Source: Provencibacterium sp. (GTDB lineage: Bacteria; Bacillota; Clostridia; Oscillospirales; Ruminococcaceae). Taken from it: DNA of 64,000 bases. The position numbers and the translations under genes were made by a program. Each line of letters starts with the position of its first letter. Within the stretch, counting starts at the first letter, position 1. The stretch lies in contig JAAWAN010000028.1 of the NCBI GenBank assembly GCA_022792175.1, positions 62,001 through 126,000 on the forward strand, written 5' to 3'. The notes under the pieces were generated by a model that saw only the letters and a program-made list of their open reading frames with translations, had not been told where the DNA came from and did no database searches. This document shows positions 1 to 8,712 of the stretch, piece by piece.

Positions 1-1880
1 TTAAAGACAACCACCCGCTCCTCGGAGAGCGCCAGCCTGCCGGCAATGGAGGAGAGCGCCCTTTGCAGCAGGGCGTTCGCTTCGCAGAGCAGCCGTTCAT
101 ACTGCTCCCGGCTCTCCTCATAGACCTCTTTAATGGAGGAGCCGGGCAGAATATCATGGAACTGGTTGAGCAGCACCGTTTCCCAGCAGCGCTGCAGCTG
201 GGAGGCGGGATACGCCTCCCCTGCCAGAGAGCTGAAAAGCTCCACCGCCTGCAGCAGCAGCTCGCTTTTCCGGTTATATTTCTTGTTGCGCGCCATCGAG
301 GTATAGGTCCCCCGGTGGTATTCCAGATAGAGCTCGCCCACCCAGCGGGGAAGCTTGCGGTTATCCTTCACCGTCTCCTCCAAATCCTCGAAGAACTCCC
401 GCGCGCTCATCCGGTGAAGCTTTGGGCAGCCGGGAATGCCCTTCTCCATCCGGCGGCCCATTTCGAGCATCTCCCGGGTCGGGCCGCCTCCGCCGTCGCC
501 ATAGCCATAGGTCAAAAGGGCCTTGGCGCCCAGTTCCTTCTGCTGGTAACGCTGCCAGGCCCCAATCAGGTGGGCGGGGTTCAAAATGCCGTTGTAGGTG
601 GTGTAGTTGGGACGCTTGACGGCGGTATCGCTCGCGAGATCCTGGGTGGTGATAAAGTGGGTCAGAATCCGGGTGCCGTCCAGCCCTTCCCACAGGAAGG
701 TATCATAGGGGAGCTTGTTATATTCGTTCCAGCTGATTTTGCTGGTCATGAAGTAGTCCACCCCGGATTTTTTCAAAATCTGCGGGAGGGCGGCGCTGTA
801 GCCGAAAACATCCGGCAGCCAGAGAATCCGGCTGTTTACGCCGAACTCCTCCTTAAAAAAGCGCTTTCCATAAAGAATCTGCCGAACCAGGCTCTCCCCG
901 GAGGCGAGGTTGCAGTCTGCCTCCAGCCACATGGCCCCCTCCGGCTCCCAGCGCCCCTCGGCCACCCGGGCCTTGAGCTTTTCATAGAGAGCAGGCTGCG
1001 CCTCTTTAAAATAGGCATACAGCTGCGGCTGGCTGGACATAAAGCGGTATTCGGGATATTCCTCCATCAGCTTTAAGGCGGTCGCAAAGCTGCGCACCGT
1101 TTTCTCCCTCGTCTGCCCCAGCGTCCAGCGCCAGGCAACGTCTATATGGGTGTGGCCGATGCAGCAGACCGCCTCGCGGCTGTTTTTATACCCCTTGCTA
1201 TAAAATTCCTTTTCCAGATATTCGTTGGCCGCCTGAACGCTCTGCCGGTATTCCGGCGAGTGGGGAACGCGCAGGTCCACCATGTTGAGCGCCGTCTCCG
1301 CCGCGCGGTAGATTTCCAGCAGGTCGCTGCTGCCCGGCGGCAGCAGCCGCGCAGTCTCAAGCGGGGCGCGCAGGTTGTAATAAAGGCGCTCGGTCTGCTC
1401 ATCCCGGGCGCACAGCAGAAGCCGCAGCCCGCAGGGCTCTGCCTGCATCCCCCCATAGCCCTCAAGCGCCACCAGAAAGCGCTCTCCTCCCGCTGCCTTC
1501 CCGGTGAGCGGCAGCAGACGGTGGTTTACATCCAGCCCCTGCACCGGCTCCCCATTCAGGTAGGCAAAAAACTGGGGGTTGGTGGCATCCCACTGCCCCT
1601 CGCGGCCGGTGGTAAGCAGCAGCAGCGCGTGTTTTCCGGCATAGGAAGCGGGCAGCTGCAACTCAATACGAAACCAGGCGTGCACATCCCGCCCGCCCCA
1701 GCGCTGGCCGGGCGAGAAAACGGAAAAGCCCTCGGGGGAGGTTTCCGGTTTTTCAAAGCCCTCCGGCTTTTTCTCCGCTATCAGAAAATTTTCAATGGGA
1801 ACGCAATCGGTATACCGCATTTCATCCAGCACCGACAGCAGCTTTTCAAAGCGCTCCTGGTAGAAATAGAACTGTTCCAT
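1..1880 (-). CDS. GH38 alpha-mannosidase, C-terminus beyond window
   Basis: A glycoside hydrolase that removes terminal alpha-mannosyl residues. The reading frame starts at an ATG at 1880, preceded by an AGAGGTG ribosome binding site, and stays open to the window edge (626 codons visible). The first ~235 residues form the non-catalytic N-terminal domain found in the cytosolic MAN2C1/Ams1-type subgroup. The zinc-binding motif GHTHIDVAW follows (H245, D247), then WLPDVFGYS with the likely nucleophile D357. No signal peptide is seen, so it is probably cytoplasmic and acts on imported manno-oligosaccharides. The C-terminal beta-sandwich region lies outside the window. The large open frames on the opposite strand are shadows of GC-rich codon use. 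Confidence 0.93.
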   Translation of the reverse strand, partial: MEQFYFYQERFEKLLSVLDEMRYTDCVPIENFLIAEKKPEGFEKPETSPEGFSVFSPGQRWGGRDVHAWFRIELQLPASYAGKHALLLLTTGREGQWDATNPQFFAYLNGEPVQGLDVNHRLLPLTGKAAGGERFLVALEGYGGMQAEPCGLRLLLCARDEQTERLYYNLRAPLETARLLPPGSSDLLEIYRAAETALNMVDLRVPHSPEYRQSVQAANEYLEKEFYSKGYKNSREAVCCIGHTHIDVAWRWTLGQTREKTVRSFATALKLMEEYPEYRFMSSQPQLYAYFKEAQPALYEKLKARVAEGRWEPEGAMWLEADCNLASGESLVRQILYGKRFFKEEFGVNSRILWLPDVFGYSAALPQILKKSGVDYFMTSKISWNEYNKLPYDTFLWEGLDGTRILTHFITTQDLASDTAVKRPNYTTYNGILNPAHLIGAWQRYQQKELGAKALLTYGYGDGGGGPTREMLEMGRRMEKGIPGCPKLHRMSAREFFEDLEETVKDNRKLPRWVGELYLEYHRGTYTSMARNKKYNRKSELLLQAVELFSSLAGEAYPASQLQRCWETVLLNQFHDILPGSSIKEVYEESREQYERLLCEANALLQRALSSIAGRLALSEERVVVF

Positions 1881-1934
1881 AGCCTGTGCACCTCTTTAAA
1901 TTAACGTTTGATTTTAAAAGCAAAAAGCCCGTTC

Positions 1935-2615
1935 TTAAATCGCCTGCGCATCCAGCCTTGCCAGCACATCCCGGCACCAGTCAAAAAGCAGGGAAAGGGC
2001 GCTGTCAAAATAGGTTTCCGGGGCGTTTTCCAGCTTTTCCGCCAGCTCGAAAATCGCTTTATCCTGCCCCTGCAGCCGGCAGCGAAGCTCGGCCCTGGTG
2101 GGATAAAACACCCCTTTTTTCAGATACAGCAGATTTTGAAGGATAAAAAACACCGATTTGAAGCAGGCGGGCAGCCGGGCGATATTTTTTGCACGCTCCC
2201 CATGGATATAGCGGTGGCAGATTTCATGATAAAGATTGCCAACGCTCAATCGGATAAAGTTTTTTTCATCCTCCCGGGTATAAGCCGGGACCAGCTCGGA
2301 CAAGACCCCGTAAAGGTCCCTCGTGGTGTGCAGCAGATGGCAGATTTCCAGAGGATTCCAGCGGGACAGCTCCTCCTTTCCGCAGATAAAGCCGCAGGAT
2401 TTTTCATAATCCCCCACCTTAAGCAGCGCATCCCGGTAAAGATCCATATCCGAAACGCTCATTCGGTCGATGACCGCCATGATATCGATATCGCTGCTTT
2501 CCTGCTGCTCACCGCGCAGATAGCTCCCCTGCAGGCCCAGATAAACAAGTCTTCCTGCGAAAACCGTCTGCAGCCGCTCTAAGAGCGCCGCGGTATAAGC
2601 CTCTATGAAAACCAT
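1935..2615 (-). CDS. nucleotidyltransferase-domain protein
   Basis: A 226-residue protein of the polymerase-beta-like nucleotidyltransferase fold. The motif G30-S31 followed by D42-x-D44 (SDIDIMAV) is the Mg2+/NTP-binding signature. The rest is helical and resembles the kanamycin nucleotidyltransferase/MNT group, but the substrate cannot be told from sequence. It could be an aminoglycoside- or lincosamide-type nucleotidyltransferase, an antitoxin-like MNT, or a housekeeping enzyme. No HEPN partner gene is adjacent, which argues against an MNT-HEPN pair. It lies 54 bp upstream of the mannosidase start, on the same strand. Confidence 0.7.
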   Translation of the reverse strand: MVFIEAYTAALLERLQTVFAGRLVYLGLQGSYLRGEQQESSDIDIMAVIDRMSVSDMDLYRDALLKVGDYEKSCGFICGKEELSRWNPLEICHLLHTTRDLYGVLSELVPAYTREDEKNFIRLSVGNLYHEICHRYIHGERAKNIARLPACFKSVFFILQNLLYLKKGVFYPTRAELRCRLQGQDKAIFELAEKLENAPETYFDSALSLLFDWCRDVLARLDAQAI

Positions 2616-2690
2616 ATAAAATCCCCCTTTTTCCCAAAAAAGGTCCCTTCTGAAAGCCCCTTTTCCTGCAGCCGAATGCCTCTTTCCGGT

Positions 2691-3728
2691 TCAGAGAATG
2701 AGCATGCAGTCTCCGAAGCTGTAAAATCGGTAGCGCTCCTCTACCGCCGTTTTGTAGGCGCGCATGGTGTTTTCATAGCCCAAAAAGGCACTGACCAGCA
2801 TAATGAGCGTACTCTGCGGCAGATGAAAGTTGGTAATCAGCCCATCGAGCACGCCGAAGCGAAAACCCGGATAGATGAAAATATCGGTATACCCCTCGCA
2901 GGGGACAAGCCTTCCCTCCCGGCTATAGACCGTCTCGAGCGTGCGGGTGCTGGTGGTGCCGACGGCGATGACCCGCCCGCCCGCCGCTTTGGTCTCCTCG
3001 ATCAGGCGCACCGTCTCTGCCGGCAGGCAGAAGTGCTCGCTGTGCATTTTGTGCTGGGTCACATCCGCCACCTTGACCGGGCGAAAGGTGCCAAGGCCTA
3101 CATGCAGCGTTACATAGGCGATTTTCACCCCTTTTTCCCGGAGCTTCTCCATCAGCGCGGGGGTGAAGTGCAGCCCCGCCGTCGGCGCGGCGGCAGAGCC
3201 CAGTTCTTTGGAATATACCGTCTGGTAGCGCTCGGCATCCTCCAGCTTTTGGGTGATATAGGGCGGCAGCGGCATCTGGCCGATTTTTTCGAGCACCTGG
3301 TAGAAGTCGCCCTCCCAGAAAAAGCGGGCCAGCCGGTTTCCGCCCTCGAGCGTTTCCAGAATTTCCGCGCGCAGCAGCCCATCGCCAAAAACAAGCTTCG
3401 CCCCGTCGCGCGCCTTTTTCCCGGGACGCACAAGCACCTCCCAGCAGTCCCGCTGCTTTTGCTCGAGCAGAAGGATTTCGACCGCCGCGCCGGGGCTTTC
3501 ATCCTCCCGAATCCGCCGGCCATAGAGCCGGGCGGGCAGCACCCGCGAATTGTTGGCAACAAGCAGGTCCCCCGGGCGCAGCTCCCCGAGCAGCTCATAA
3601 AAATGCCGGTGGCGGATTTCGCCGGTCCGCCTGTCGATGCACATCATCCGCGAGTGGTCGCGCGGGGTGGCGGGAGACTGGGCAATCAGCTCTTCAGGCA
3701 GGGTATAATCAAAGTCCGCTGTATTCAT
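2691..3728 (-). CDS. queA: S-adenosylmethionine:tRNA ribosyltransferase-isomerase QueA
   Basis: Transfers and isomerises the ribose of AdoMet onto 7-aminomethyl-7-deazaguanine in tRNA, giving epoxyqueuosine. The 345 residues match the usual full length. The N-terminus MNTADFDYTLPEELIAQ, the segment VANNSRVLPARL, and the later segments TAGLHFTP, HVGLGTFRPV and VGTTSTRTLE are family hallmarks. It follows the methyltransferase on the same strand with 17 bp between them, so the two are probably co-transcribed. No other queuosine gene (tgt, queG) lies in the window. Confidence 0.97.
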   Translation of the reverse strand: MNTADFDYTLPEELIAQSPATPRDHSRMMCIDRRTGEIRHRHFYELLGELRPGDLLVANNSRVLPARLYGRRIREDESPGAAVEILLLEQKQRDCWEVLVRPGKKARDGAKLVFGDGLLRAEILETLEGGNRLARFFWEGDFYQVLEKIGQMPLPPYITQKLEDAERYQTVYSKELGSAAAPTAGLHFTPALMEKLREKGVKIAYVTLHVGLGTFRPVKVADVTQHKMHSEHFCLPAETVRLIEETKAAGGRVIAVGTTSTRTLETVYSREGRLVPCEGYTDIFIYPGFRFGVLDGLITNFHLPQSTLIMLVSAFLGYENTMRAYKTAVEERYRFYSFGDCMLIL

Positions 3729-3745
3729 TTCCGGGACCTTCCTTT

Positions 3746-4516
3746 CTATTTGTCCGCAGTCTGCGGCTTTCTTGCCAGATACAGAGCGATGGTATCCTCT
3801 AAAACAATGCGGTCCCCCGCCGCAGTGACCGCATTTTTCACCCCCTCAAAAAAGCGGGAGCGGCAGGGCTCCTCGAGGGTGATATGCTCCACCTGGGTGG
3901 CGGCCAGATAGTCGGCATATTCCTGCGCGCTATAGATGCGGGTTTTCCGCCAGTCCTGATAATGAAAGTCCTCAAACCCGTAGCAGACGGCACGGCGGTA
4001 GTCCATTTTGCAGGTGTAGCGCGTTTTGACATGAAAGTGCTCGTCATATACCTTTTGTATGGCATCATACAGCGGCCCGTTCGGCGTTTTCTCATCCGTG
4101 CGGGTCATGAACATGGCGAGCGTCCCGCCGGGACGAAGCAAAGAAAAAACCTTGGGAAAGGCAATTTCCTCCGGTATCCACTGGATAGTGGCCGCAGAAA
4201 AGACGAGGTCAAAGGCCTGCTCCCCAAAATCATGGGTTTCAAAATCCCCCTCCACCAGATGAAAGCCCGCATAGCGGGAGAAGCGCTCTCTCATAAAGGC
4301 CGCAAAATGCTCCCCCAGCTCGATGGCCTCATAGCGGCAGCCGGTTTTCAGAAAGGGCTCGGTCGCCTGCCCCGTTCCCGGGCCGATTTCCAGCACCGAT
4401 TTCTGCGGGCCGATGCCCGCATAGCGGATGACCTCGCTGAACAGCTCCGGGCAGTAACGCGGGCGCCACCGGTCAAACTGCCCGGGAATGCAGTCAAAGG
4501 TCTTACGAAAGTCCAT
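3746..4516 (-). CDS. class I SAM-dependent methyltransferase
   Basis: A 256-residue methyltransferase with the Rossmann AdoMet-binding motif VLEIGPGTG at residues 41-49 and the FDLVFSAATIQWI segment typical of the UbiE/methyltransf_11 type. The start at 4516 is chosen because AAGGAGG lies just upstream; the open frame extends further but without support. The N-terminal FDCIPGQFDRWRPRYCPELF is typical of small-molecule methyltransferases that act on unknown substrates. It is upstream of queA on the same strand. The substrate is not known. Confidence 0.85.
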   Translation of the reverse strand: MDFRKTFDCIPGQFDRWRPRYCPELFSEVIRYAGIGPQKSVLEIGPGTGQATEPFLKTGCRYEAIELGEHFAAFMRERFSRYAGFHLVEGDFETHDFGEQAFDLVFSAATIQWIPEEIAFPKVFSLLRPGGTLAMFMTRTDEKTPNGPLYDAIQKVYDEHFHVKTRYTCKMDYRRAVCYGFEDFHYQDWRKTRIYSAQEYADYLAATQVEHITLEEPCRSRFFEGVKNAVTAAGDRIVLEDTIALYLARKPQTADK

Positions 4517-4691
4517 GGTTCCCCTCCTTTTTATAGATAGCTTTATCGGGCGAGCGGGCAGGGGCGGCCTTTCGAAAAAGGAAAGAGGGCGCACTTTTGA
4601 AAGCTTTACCTAAAAAAATATCTTCTGTCCGGCCTGCCGCCTTCGCATTCTCCAATTTGCGGTTTTTTGCCTTTTGAAGGAGCGGGCGATA

Positions 4692-4720
4692 TTGACTAAA
4701 CCCGCATAACATGCTAATAT
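4692..4720 (+). promoter_or_regulatory. sigma-70/A promoter of the asd-dapAB operon
   Basis: The -35 box TTGACT (4692-4697) and -10 box TAATAT (4715-4720) are separated by exactly 17 bp. The predicted transcription start near 4727 lies about 18 nt before the lysine riboswitch aptamer. Confidence 0.8.
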
Positions 4721-4744
4721 AAAGGCTGAATAAAGGGATGTCAG

Positions 4745-4923
4745 GATAGAGGCGCGTTTCACAAAAGTACCGCCGGGCCAGGAATGCCGGTTCCGTTTTG
4801 GAGCCCGCCGGAAAAGGGTGCAACGCCGAAGAGCACAGGAATTCGGCAGCTCCGGCTCTGGTCAGTTGTCCAAACAGGAAGTTGACTGTCATCATTGCGA
4901 TATGATGGAGAGCTATCGGTGTC
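4745..4923 (+). ncRNA. lysine riboswitch (L box)
   Basis: The 5' core GATAGAGGCGCGTTTCA, the internal GGAAAAGGGTGCAACGCCGAAG-like core (read in two parts, GGAAAAGGGTG and CAACGCCGAAG), the TCATCATTGCGATATGATGGA hairpin region and the closing GAGAGCTATCGGTG match the L-box consensus in order. GATAG (4745-4749) pairs with CTATC (4913-4917) to form P1. It sits between a good promoter and an intrinsic terminator ahead of asd, so lysine binding should end transcription and lower diaminopimelate/lysine synthesis. Confidence 0.92.
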
Positions 4924-4999
4924 CGGGCAGGCCGGAAGCAATGGCCTTCGGGAGAAAACCGGCGGGCAGGCACTGCTCTTTATTATATAGGAATGAATG

Positions 5000-5021
5000 C
5001 CGGTTTTCAACCGGTTTTTTT
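5000..5021 (+). terminator. riboswitch expression-platform terminator
   Basis: CCGGTT (5000-5005), loop TTC, AACCGG (5009-5014), followed directly by a run of seven T. The stem is short, but it lies about 77 nt after the aptamer and about 105 nt before asd, as expected for a transcriptional lysine switch. Confidence 0.8.
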
Positions 5022-5126
5022 ATTGCCTGACAGGGCGTTTGGCGTCCCCAAAAGGGCGGACGCAGAGGCGGTCTTAAAAAGGCCGGGGCGCATAAACTGT
5101 GAAATAAGGAAATGAGGGATTTGTGG

Positions 5127-6206
5127 ATGAAAGAATATCAGGTGGCCGTTGTCGGGGCGACGGGGATGGTGGGCCAGAGGTTTATTTCGCTTCTTGCCGC
5201 CCATCCGTGGTTTCATATCGGGGTGCTGGCCGCTTCGGCGCGCTCTGCGGGCAAAACCTACGAGGAGGCGGTCGCCGGCCGCTGGAAGATGCCCTCCCCC
5301 ATGCCGGAAAAGGTGCGCGGGATGACCGTGCTCGACGCCGGCGCCGACGCGGAAAAAATTGCCGGGCAGGTGGATTTCATCTTCTGCGCGGTCGATATGA
5401 AAAAAGCGGAAATCAAGGCGCTCGAGGAGCGCTATGCAAAACTTGAGTGCCCGGTTATTTCCAACAACTCAGCCAACCGCGGCATGCCGGACGTGCCGAT
5501 GATTGTTCCGGAAATTAACCCCGAGCATGCGGAAATTATCCCCTTTCAGCGCAAAAGGCTTTCTACCCGCCGCGGGTTTATCGCCGTCAAATCCAACTGC
5601 TCGCTGCAGAGCTATGTACCCGCGCTGCACCCACTGATGGATTTCGGCGTTACCAAAGCGCTGGCCTGCACCTATCAGGCCATCTCCGGCGCGGGGAAAA
5701 CCTTCGATACCTTCCCGGATATTGTGGATAACGTCATCCCTTTTATTGGCGGGGAGGAGGAGAAGAGCGAATGCGAGCCGCTCAAAATCTGGGGGAAAAT
5801 CGAAAACGGGCAGATCGTAAACGCCCTTTCCCCTGCCATCACCACCCAGTGCCTGCGCGTTCCGGTTTCGGATGGGCACACCGCCGCCGTTTTCTGCTCT
5901 TTTCAGAATAAGCCCTCCATTGAGGAAATCCGCGCGCGCTGGGCCACCTTTTCCGGCGAGCCGCAGCGGCTGGGGCTGCCGAGCGCGCCGAAGCAGTTTC
6001 TGCACTATTTTGAAGAGGAAAACCGACCCCAGGCAAAGCTCGACCGGAATCTGGAAAACGGGATGGCCGTCAGCATCGGCCGCCTGCGCCCGGACACCCA
6101 GTATGACTACAAATTTATCTGCCTGTCGCACAATACGCTGCGCGGCGCTGCCGGCGGGGCCGTTTTAATGGCCGAGCTGCTGGCGGCCTATGGCTATCTG
6201 GATTAG
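5127..6206 (+). CDS. asd: aspartate-semialdehyde dehydrogenase
   Basis: NADP-dependent reduction of aspartyl phosphate to aspartate semialdehyde, the second step of the aspartate pathway. The nucleotide-binding motif VGATGMVGQ is at residues 9-17, the catalytic cysteine is C158 in SNCSLQ, and SDGHTAAVF carries the active-site region. The 359-residue length and the insert after the cysteine match the archaeal/fungal-type Asd class rather than the E. coli type. An ATG at 5112 is also possible; 5127 is preferred because GAGGG lies about 8 nt upstream and the protein then begins one strand before the Rossmann loop. First gene after the lysine riboswitch. Confidence 0.96.
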   Translation: MKEYQVAVVGATGMVGQRFISLLAAHPWFHIGVLAASARSAGKTYEEAVAGRWKMPSPMPEKVRGMTVLDAGADAEKIAGQVDFIFCAVDMKKAEIKALEERYAKLECPVISNNSANRGMPDVPMIVPEINPEHAEIIPFQRKRLSTRRGFIAVKSNCSLQSYVPALHPLMDFGVTKALACTYQAISGAGKTFDTFPDIVDNVIPFIGGEEEKSECEPLKIWGKIENGQIVNALSPAITTQCLRVPVSDGHTAAVFCSFQNKPSIEEIRARWATFSGEPQRLGLPSAPKQFLHYFEEENRPQAKLDRNLENGMAVSIGRLRPDTQYDYKFICLSHNTLRGAAGGAVLMAELLAAYGYLD

Positions 6207-6267
6207 CGGGCGTGCCGCCCGGCTTTTCTGACAACCCGCCCTTCCCGAGAAAGGAATGACTGCTGAT

Positions 6268-7167
6268 ATGAAAAAGACCATCTTCACCGGTGCAGGCGTC
6301 GCCATCGTTACCCCCATGCGCGGGGATGGCGCGCTGGACTATGAGCGCCTGCGCGAGCTTATCAACCTGCAGCTGGCAGAGGGGACCGACGCCATCGTCA
6401 TCTGCGGAACGACCGGCGAATCCTCCACCATGACCGACGATGAGCATGTAAACACCATTCGCTGCGCGGTGGAGTGCGTGCGGGGCCGGGTGCCGGTCAT
6501 CGCCGGCGCGGGCAGCAACGACACCGCCTATTCCATCTGGATGAGCAAGCAGGCGAAAGAGGCGGGAGCGGATGCGCTGCTGCAGGTGACCCCCTATTAT
6601 AACAAAACCTCCCAGCAGGGGCTTATCCGCCATTTTAACGCCATCGCCGATGCGACCGACCTGCCGGTCGTGCTCTATAACGTACCGTCGCGCACCGGCG
6701 TCAATATCCTGCCGGGGACGCTTTATGAGCTCTCTCGCCATCCGAACATTGTGGCCGTCAAGGAGGCCTCGGGCAACATCGTTCAGATTGCCGAGGCGGC
6801 CGCCCTGTGCGGCGATGAGCTGGATATCTATTCCGGAAACGACGATCAGATTATCCCCATTCTGGCGCTGGGCGGCAAGGGGGTCATTTCGGTGCTCTCC
6901 AACATCTGCCCGAAGCAGACGCACGATATCTGCCGGCTGTTTTTCGAGGGAAACCTGCAGGAGGCGCTCTCGCTGCAGCTGAAATATCTCCCGCTGATTA
7001 AGGCCCTGTTTTCGGATGTCAACCCCATCCCGATCAAGGAGGCGCTCTCGCTGATGGGCATGTCCTGCGGCCCCTGCCGCATGCCGCTCGTTGAAATGAG
7101 CAGCGATGACCGGGACCAGCTGGCAGCCATCATGGATGGGCTGGACCTTCTGCAGGCACAGCTCTAA
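6268..7167 (+). CDS. dapA: 4-hydroxy-tetrahydrodipicolinate synthase
   Basis: Condenses pyruvate with aspartate semialdehyde. The protein of 299 residues shows GTTGES, the NVPSRTGVN segment with its active-site tyrosine region, and the Schiff-base lysine K165 in VAVKEASGN. The start at 6268 is preferred over 6256 because the AAGGA site abuts 6256 directly. It is 61 bp after asd in the riboswitch operon. A TIM-barrel aldolase of normal family length. Confidence 0.97.
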   Translation: MKKTIFTGAGVAIVTPMRGDGALDYERLRELINLQLAEGTDAIVICGTTGESSTMTDDEHVNTIRCAVECVRGRVPVIAGAGSNDTAYSIWMSKQAKEAGADALLQVTPYYNKTSQQGLIRHFNAIADATDLPVVLYNVPSRTGVNILPGTLYELSRHPNIVAVKEASGNIVQIAEAAALCGDELDIYSGNDDQIIPILALGGKGVISVLSNICPKQTHDICRLFFEGNLQEALSLQLKYLPLIKALFSDVNPIPIKEALSLMGMSCGPCRMPLVEMSSDDRDQLAAIMDGLDLLQAQL

Positions 7168-7271
7168 GCAAGGGGAAGCAGTTAAAAACGAACCGGCCCG
7201 GCAGAGATTCTTCAGCCGGCCGGGCAGACGTTCGGCGGTGGAGATGCCGGAGCCGATGAAAGGACCTGTCA

Positions 7272-8036
7272 ATGAAAACGGAGAAAATCAAAATTCTTCT
7301 TTCTGGCGCAAACGGAAAAATGGGGCATGCCATCCGCGCGCTCTGCGCCGGGCGGGATGACTGCGAGATTGTCGCCGGACTGGATATCAACTGCGCAGAA
7401 GAGGCCCCCTTTCCCATCTACGGGCGCCCGGAGGAATGCGCAGAAAAGGTGGATGTGGTGATTGACTTTTCCCACCCGAGCTTTCTGGAGCCGCTTCTCG
7501 CCTATTGTAAGGAGAAAAAGCTTCCCGCCGTTCTGGCAACGACCGGCTACAGCCCGGAGCAGGTGGATAAAATCCGGGCGGCGGCGGCGGAGATGCCCAT
7601 CTTTTTTACCGCCAACATGTCGCTGGGGGTGAACCTGCTGGCAAGCCTGTGCGAAAAGGCGGCGGCCATACTCGGGCGCGATTTCGATATCGAGATTATC
7701 GAGAAGCACCACAACCAGAAGATTGATGCCCCGAGCGGGACGGCGCTGATGCTGGCGGACCGCATTTCCGGCGCGCTGGAAAAAAAGCCGCAGTATGTGT
7801 ATGACCGCCACTCGGAGCGAAGACGCCGGCGCCGGGATGAAATCGGCCTGCACGCTGTGCGCGGGGGAACGATTGTCGGGGAGCACGAGGTGCTCTTTGC
7901 CGGGCCGGATGAGACGTTGAGCATCACCCATGCGGCGGTCAGCAAGCAGGTGTTCGCCGTTGGCGCCATCAATGCCGCGCTGTTTCTGGCCAGCCGCCCG
8001 GCCGGGCTTTATGATATGGGTGACCTTGTCGTTTAA
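7272..8036 (+). CDS. dapB: 4-hydroxy-tetrahydrodipicolinate reductase
   Basis: NAD(P)H-dependent reduction in diaminopimelate/lysine synthesis. The 254 residues contain the Rossmann motif SGANGKMGH near the N-terminus and the signature EKHHNQKIDAPSGTA, with the catalytic H-H-x-x-K-x-D-A-P-S-G arrangement. AAAGGA precedes the ATG. Third gene of the operon. The 104-bp spacer after dapA holds no clear terminator. Confidence 0.97.
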   Translation: MKTEKIKILLSGANGKMGHAIRALCAGRDDCEIVAGLDINCAEEAPFPIYGRPEECAEKVDVVIDFSHPSFLEPLLAYCKEKKLPAVLATTGYSPEQVDKIRAAAAEMPIFFTANMSLGVNLLASLCEKAAAILGRDFDIEIIEKHHNQKIDAPSGTALMLADRISGALEKKPQYVYDRHSERRRRRRDEIGLHAVRGGTIVGEHEVLFAGPDETLSITHAAVSKQVFAVGAINAALFLASRPAGLYDMGDLVV

Positions 8037-8078
8037 GCAGGACGGCGGCCGGATATAAGCGAAGGAGGCTTCTGTAAA

Positions 8079-8546
8079 ATGAATGGCGTTGATAAAATTA
8101 CGCTGACCGAGGATGTGGCGCTGGTCACCTTTTCCAGAATACCGGCGGATCTTGCCCTGATTTCAGAAATTTTTCTGCAGTTTGGCAGCCGGCAGATTAA
8201 TATCGATATGATTTCCCAGGCAGCGCCGCGGGGGGATACGACCAGCGTTTCCTTCAGTGTTTCCAGCGAGCGGCTGGTGGAGGTGCTCGAGCTTATCAAT
8301 CAGTTTCGGGAGAAGCATCCGGCCATCAAGCCGCTGATAGCGGGGGGAAATGTGAAAATTCAGCTGTTCGGCGAGCAGATGCCGCAGATGAGCGGCGTTG
8401 CTGCCCGCGCCATTGCCGCGCTGTCCCGCAGCGGATGCGAGCTGATGCTGATTACCACCTCGGAGGTGGATATCTCCTTTCTGGTTTCCCATGCGCACTG
8501 TGAGGATGCTTTGTCCGCGCTGCGAGAGGAGTTCCAGCTAAAATAA
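8079..8546 (+). CDS. stand-alone ACT-domain protein, aspartokinase regulatory type
   Basis: A 155-residue protein that matches the paired ACT regulatory half of aspartate kinase (lysC beta subunit): an N-terminal ACT unit with FGSRQINIDMISQ and a second with SGCELMLITTSEVDISFLV. There is no kinase domain. AAGGAGG precedes the ATG at 8079, so it is its own gene, not a fragment read from a broken lysC. As the fourth gene of the lysine operon it may bind lysine or threonine and act on a separate aspartokinase, or act as a free sensor. Function is inferred only from position and fold. Confidence 0.8.
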   Translation: MNGVDKITLTEDVALVTFSRIPADLALISEIFLQFGSRQINIDMISQAAPRGDTTSVSFSVSSERLVEVLELINQFREKHPAIKPLIAGGNVKIQLFGEQMPQMSGVAARAIAALSRSGCELMLITTSEVDISFLVSHAHCEDALSALREEFQLK

Positions 8547-8550
8547 GGCG

Positions 8551-8686
8551 AAAAAAGGGGGCTGTTGCAAAATGCGAGCATTTTGCAACAGCCCCCTTCT
8601 GAAAAACGGCTTTTGACTCCACCAGAGTCAAATTTCGCCCGCAGTTCGCAGGCAAAAACGCCCTTTTTCCGGTTTCTGCAGGCCGG
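8551..8686. repeat. dispersed structured repeat, copy A
   Basis: An 18-bp perfect hairpin (8557-8574 with 8579-8596, loop CGAG), then CTTCTGAAAAACGGCTTTTG (8596-8615), a small GACTC/GAGTC hairpin (8616-8630), and the tail TTTTTCCGGTTTCTGCAGG (8664-8682) continuing to CCGG. The same order is found at 11447-11559 and, reversed, at 37037-37168. A T6 run lies on the minus-strand side of the hairpin, so it can also end minus-strand transcription from the CAP gene and stop the dap operon. Confidence 0.75.
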
Positions 8687-8712
8687 AAAAATATTTTACA
8701 GCGCGACCTTTT

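Noticed and set aside
63-1076. Long plus-strand open frame across the mannosidase region
   Set aside because: It mirrors the GH38 frame on the minus strand, whose motifs are clear. High GC third positions keep the opposite strand open, as at many other places in the window.
1935-2615. MNT-HEPN toxin-antitoxin pair
   Set aside because: The nucleotidyltransferase has no neighbouring HEPN gene; neighbours are mannosidase and queA.
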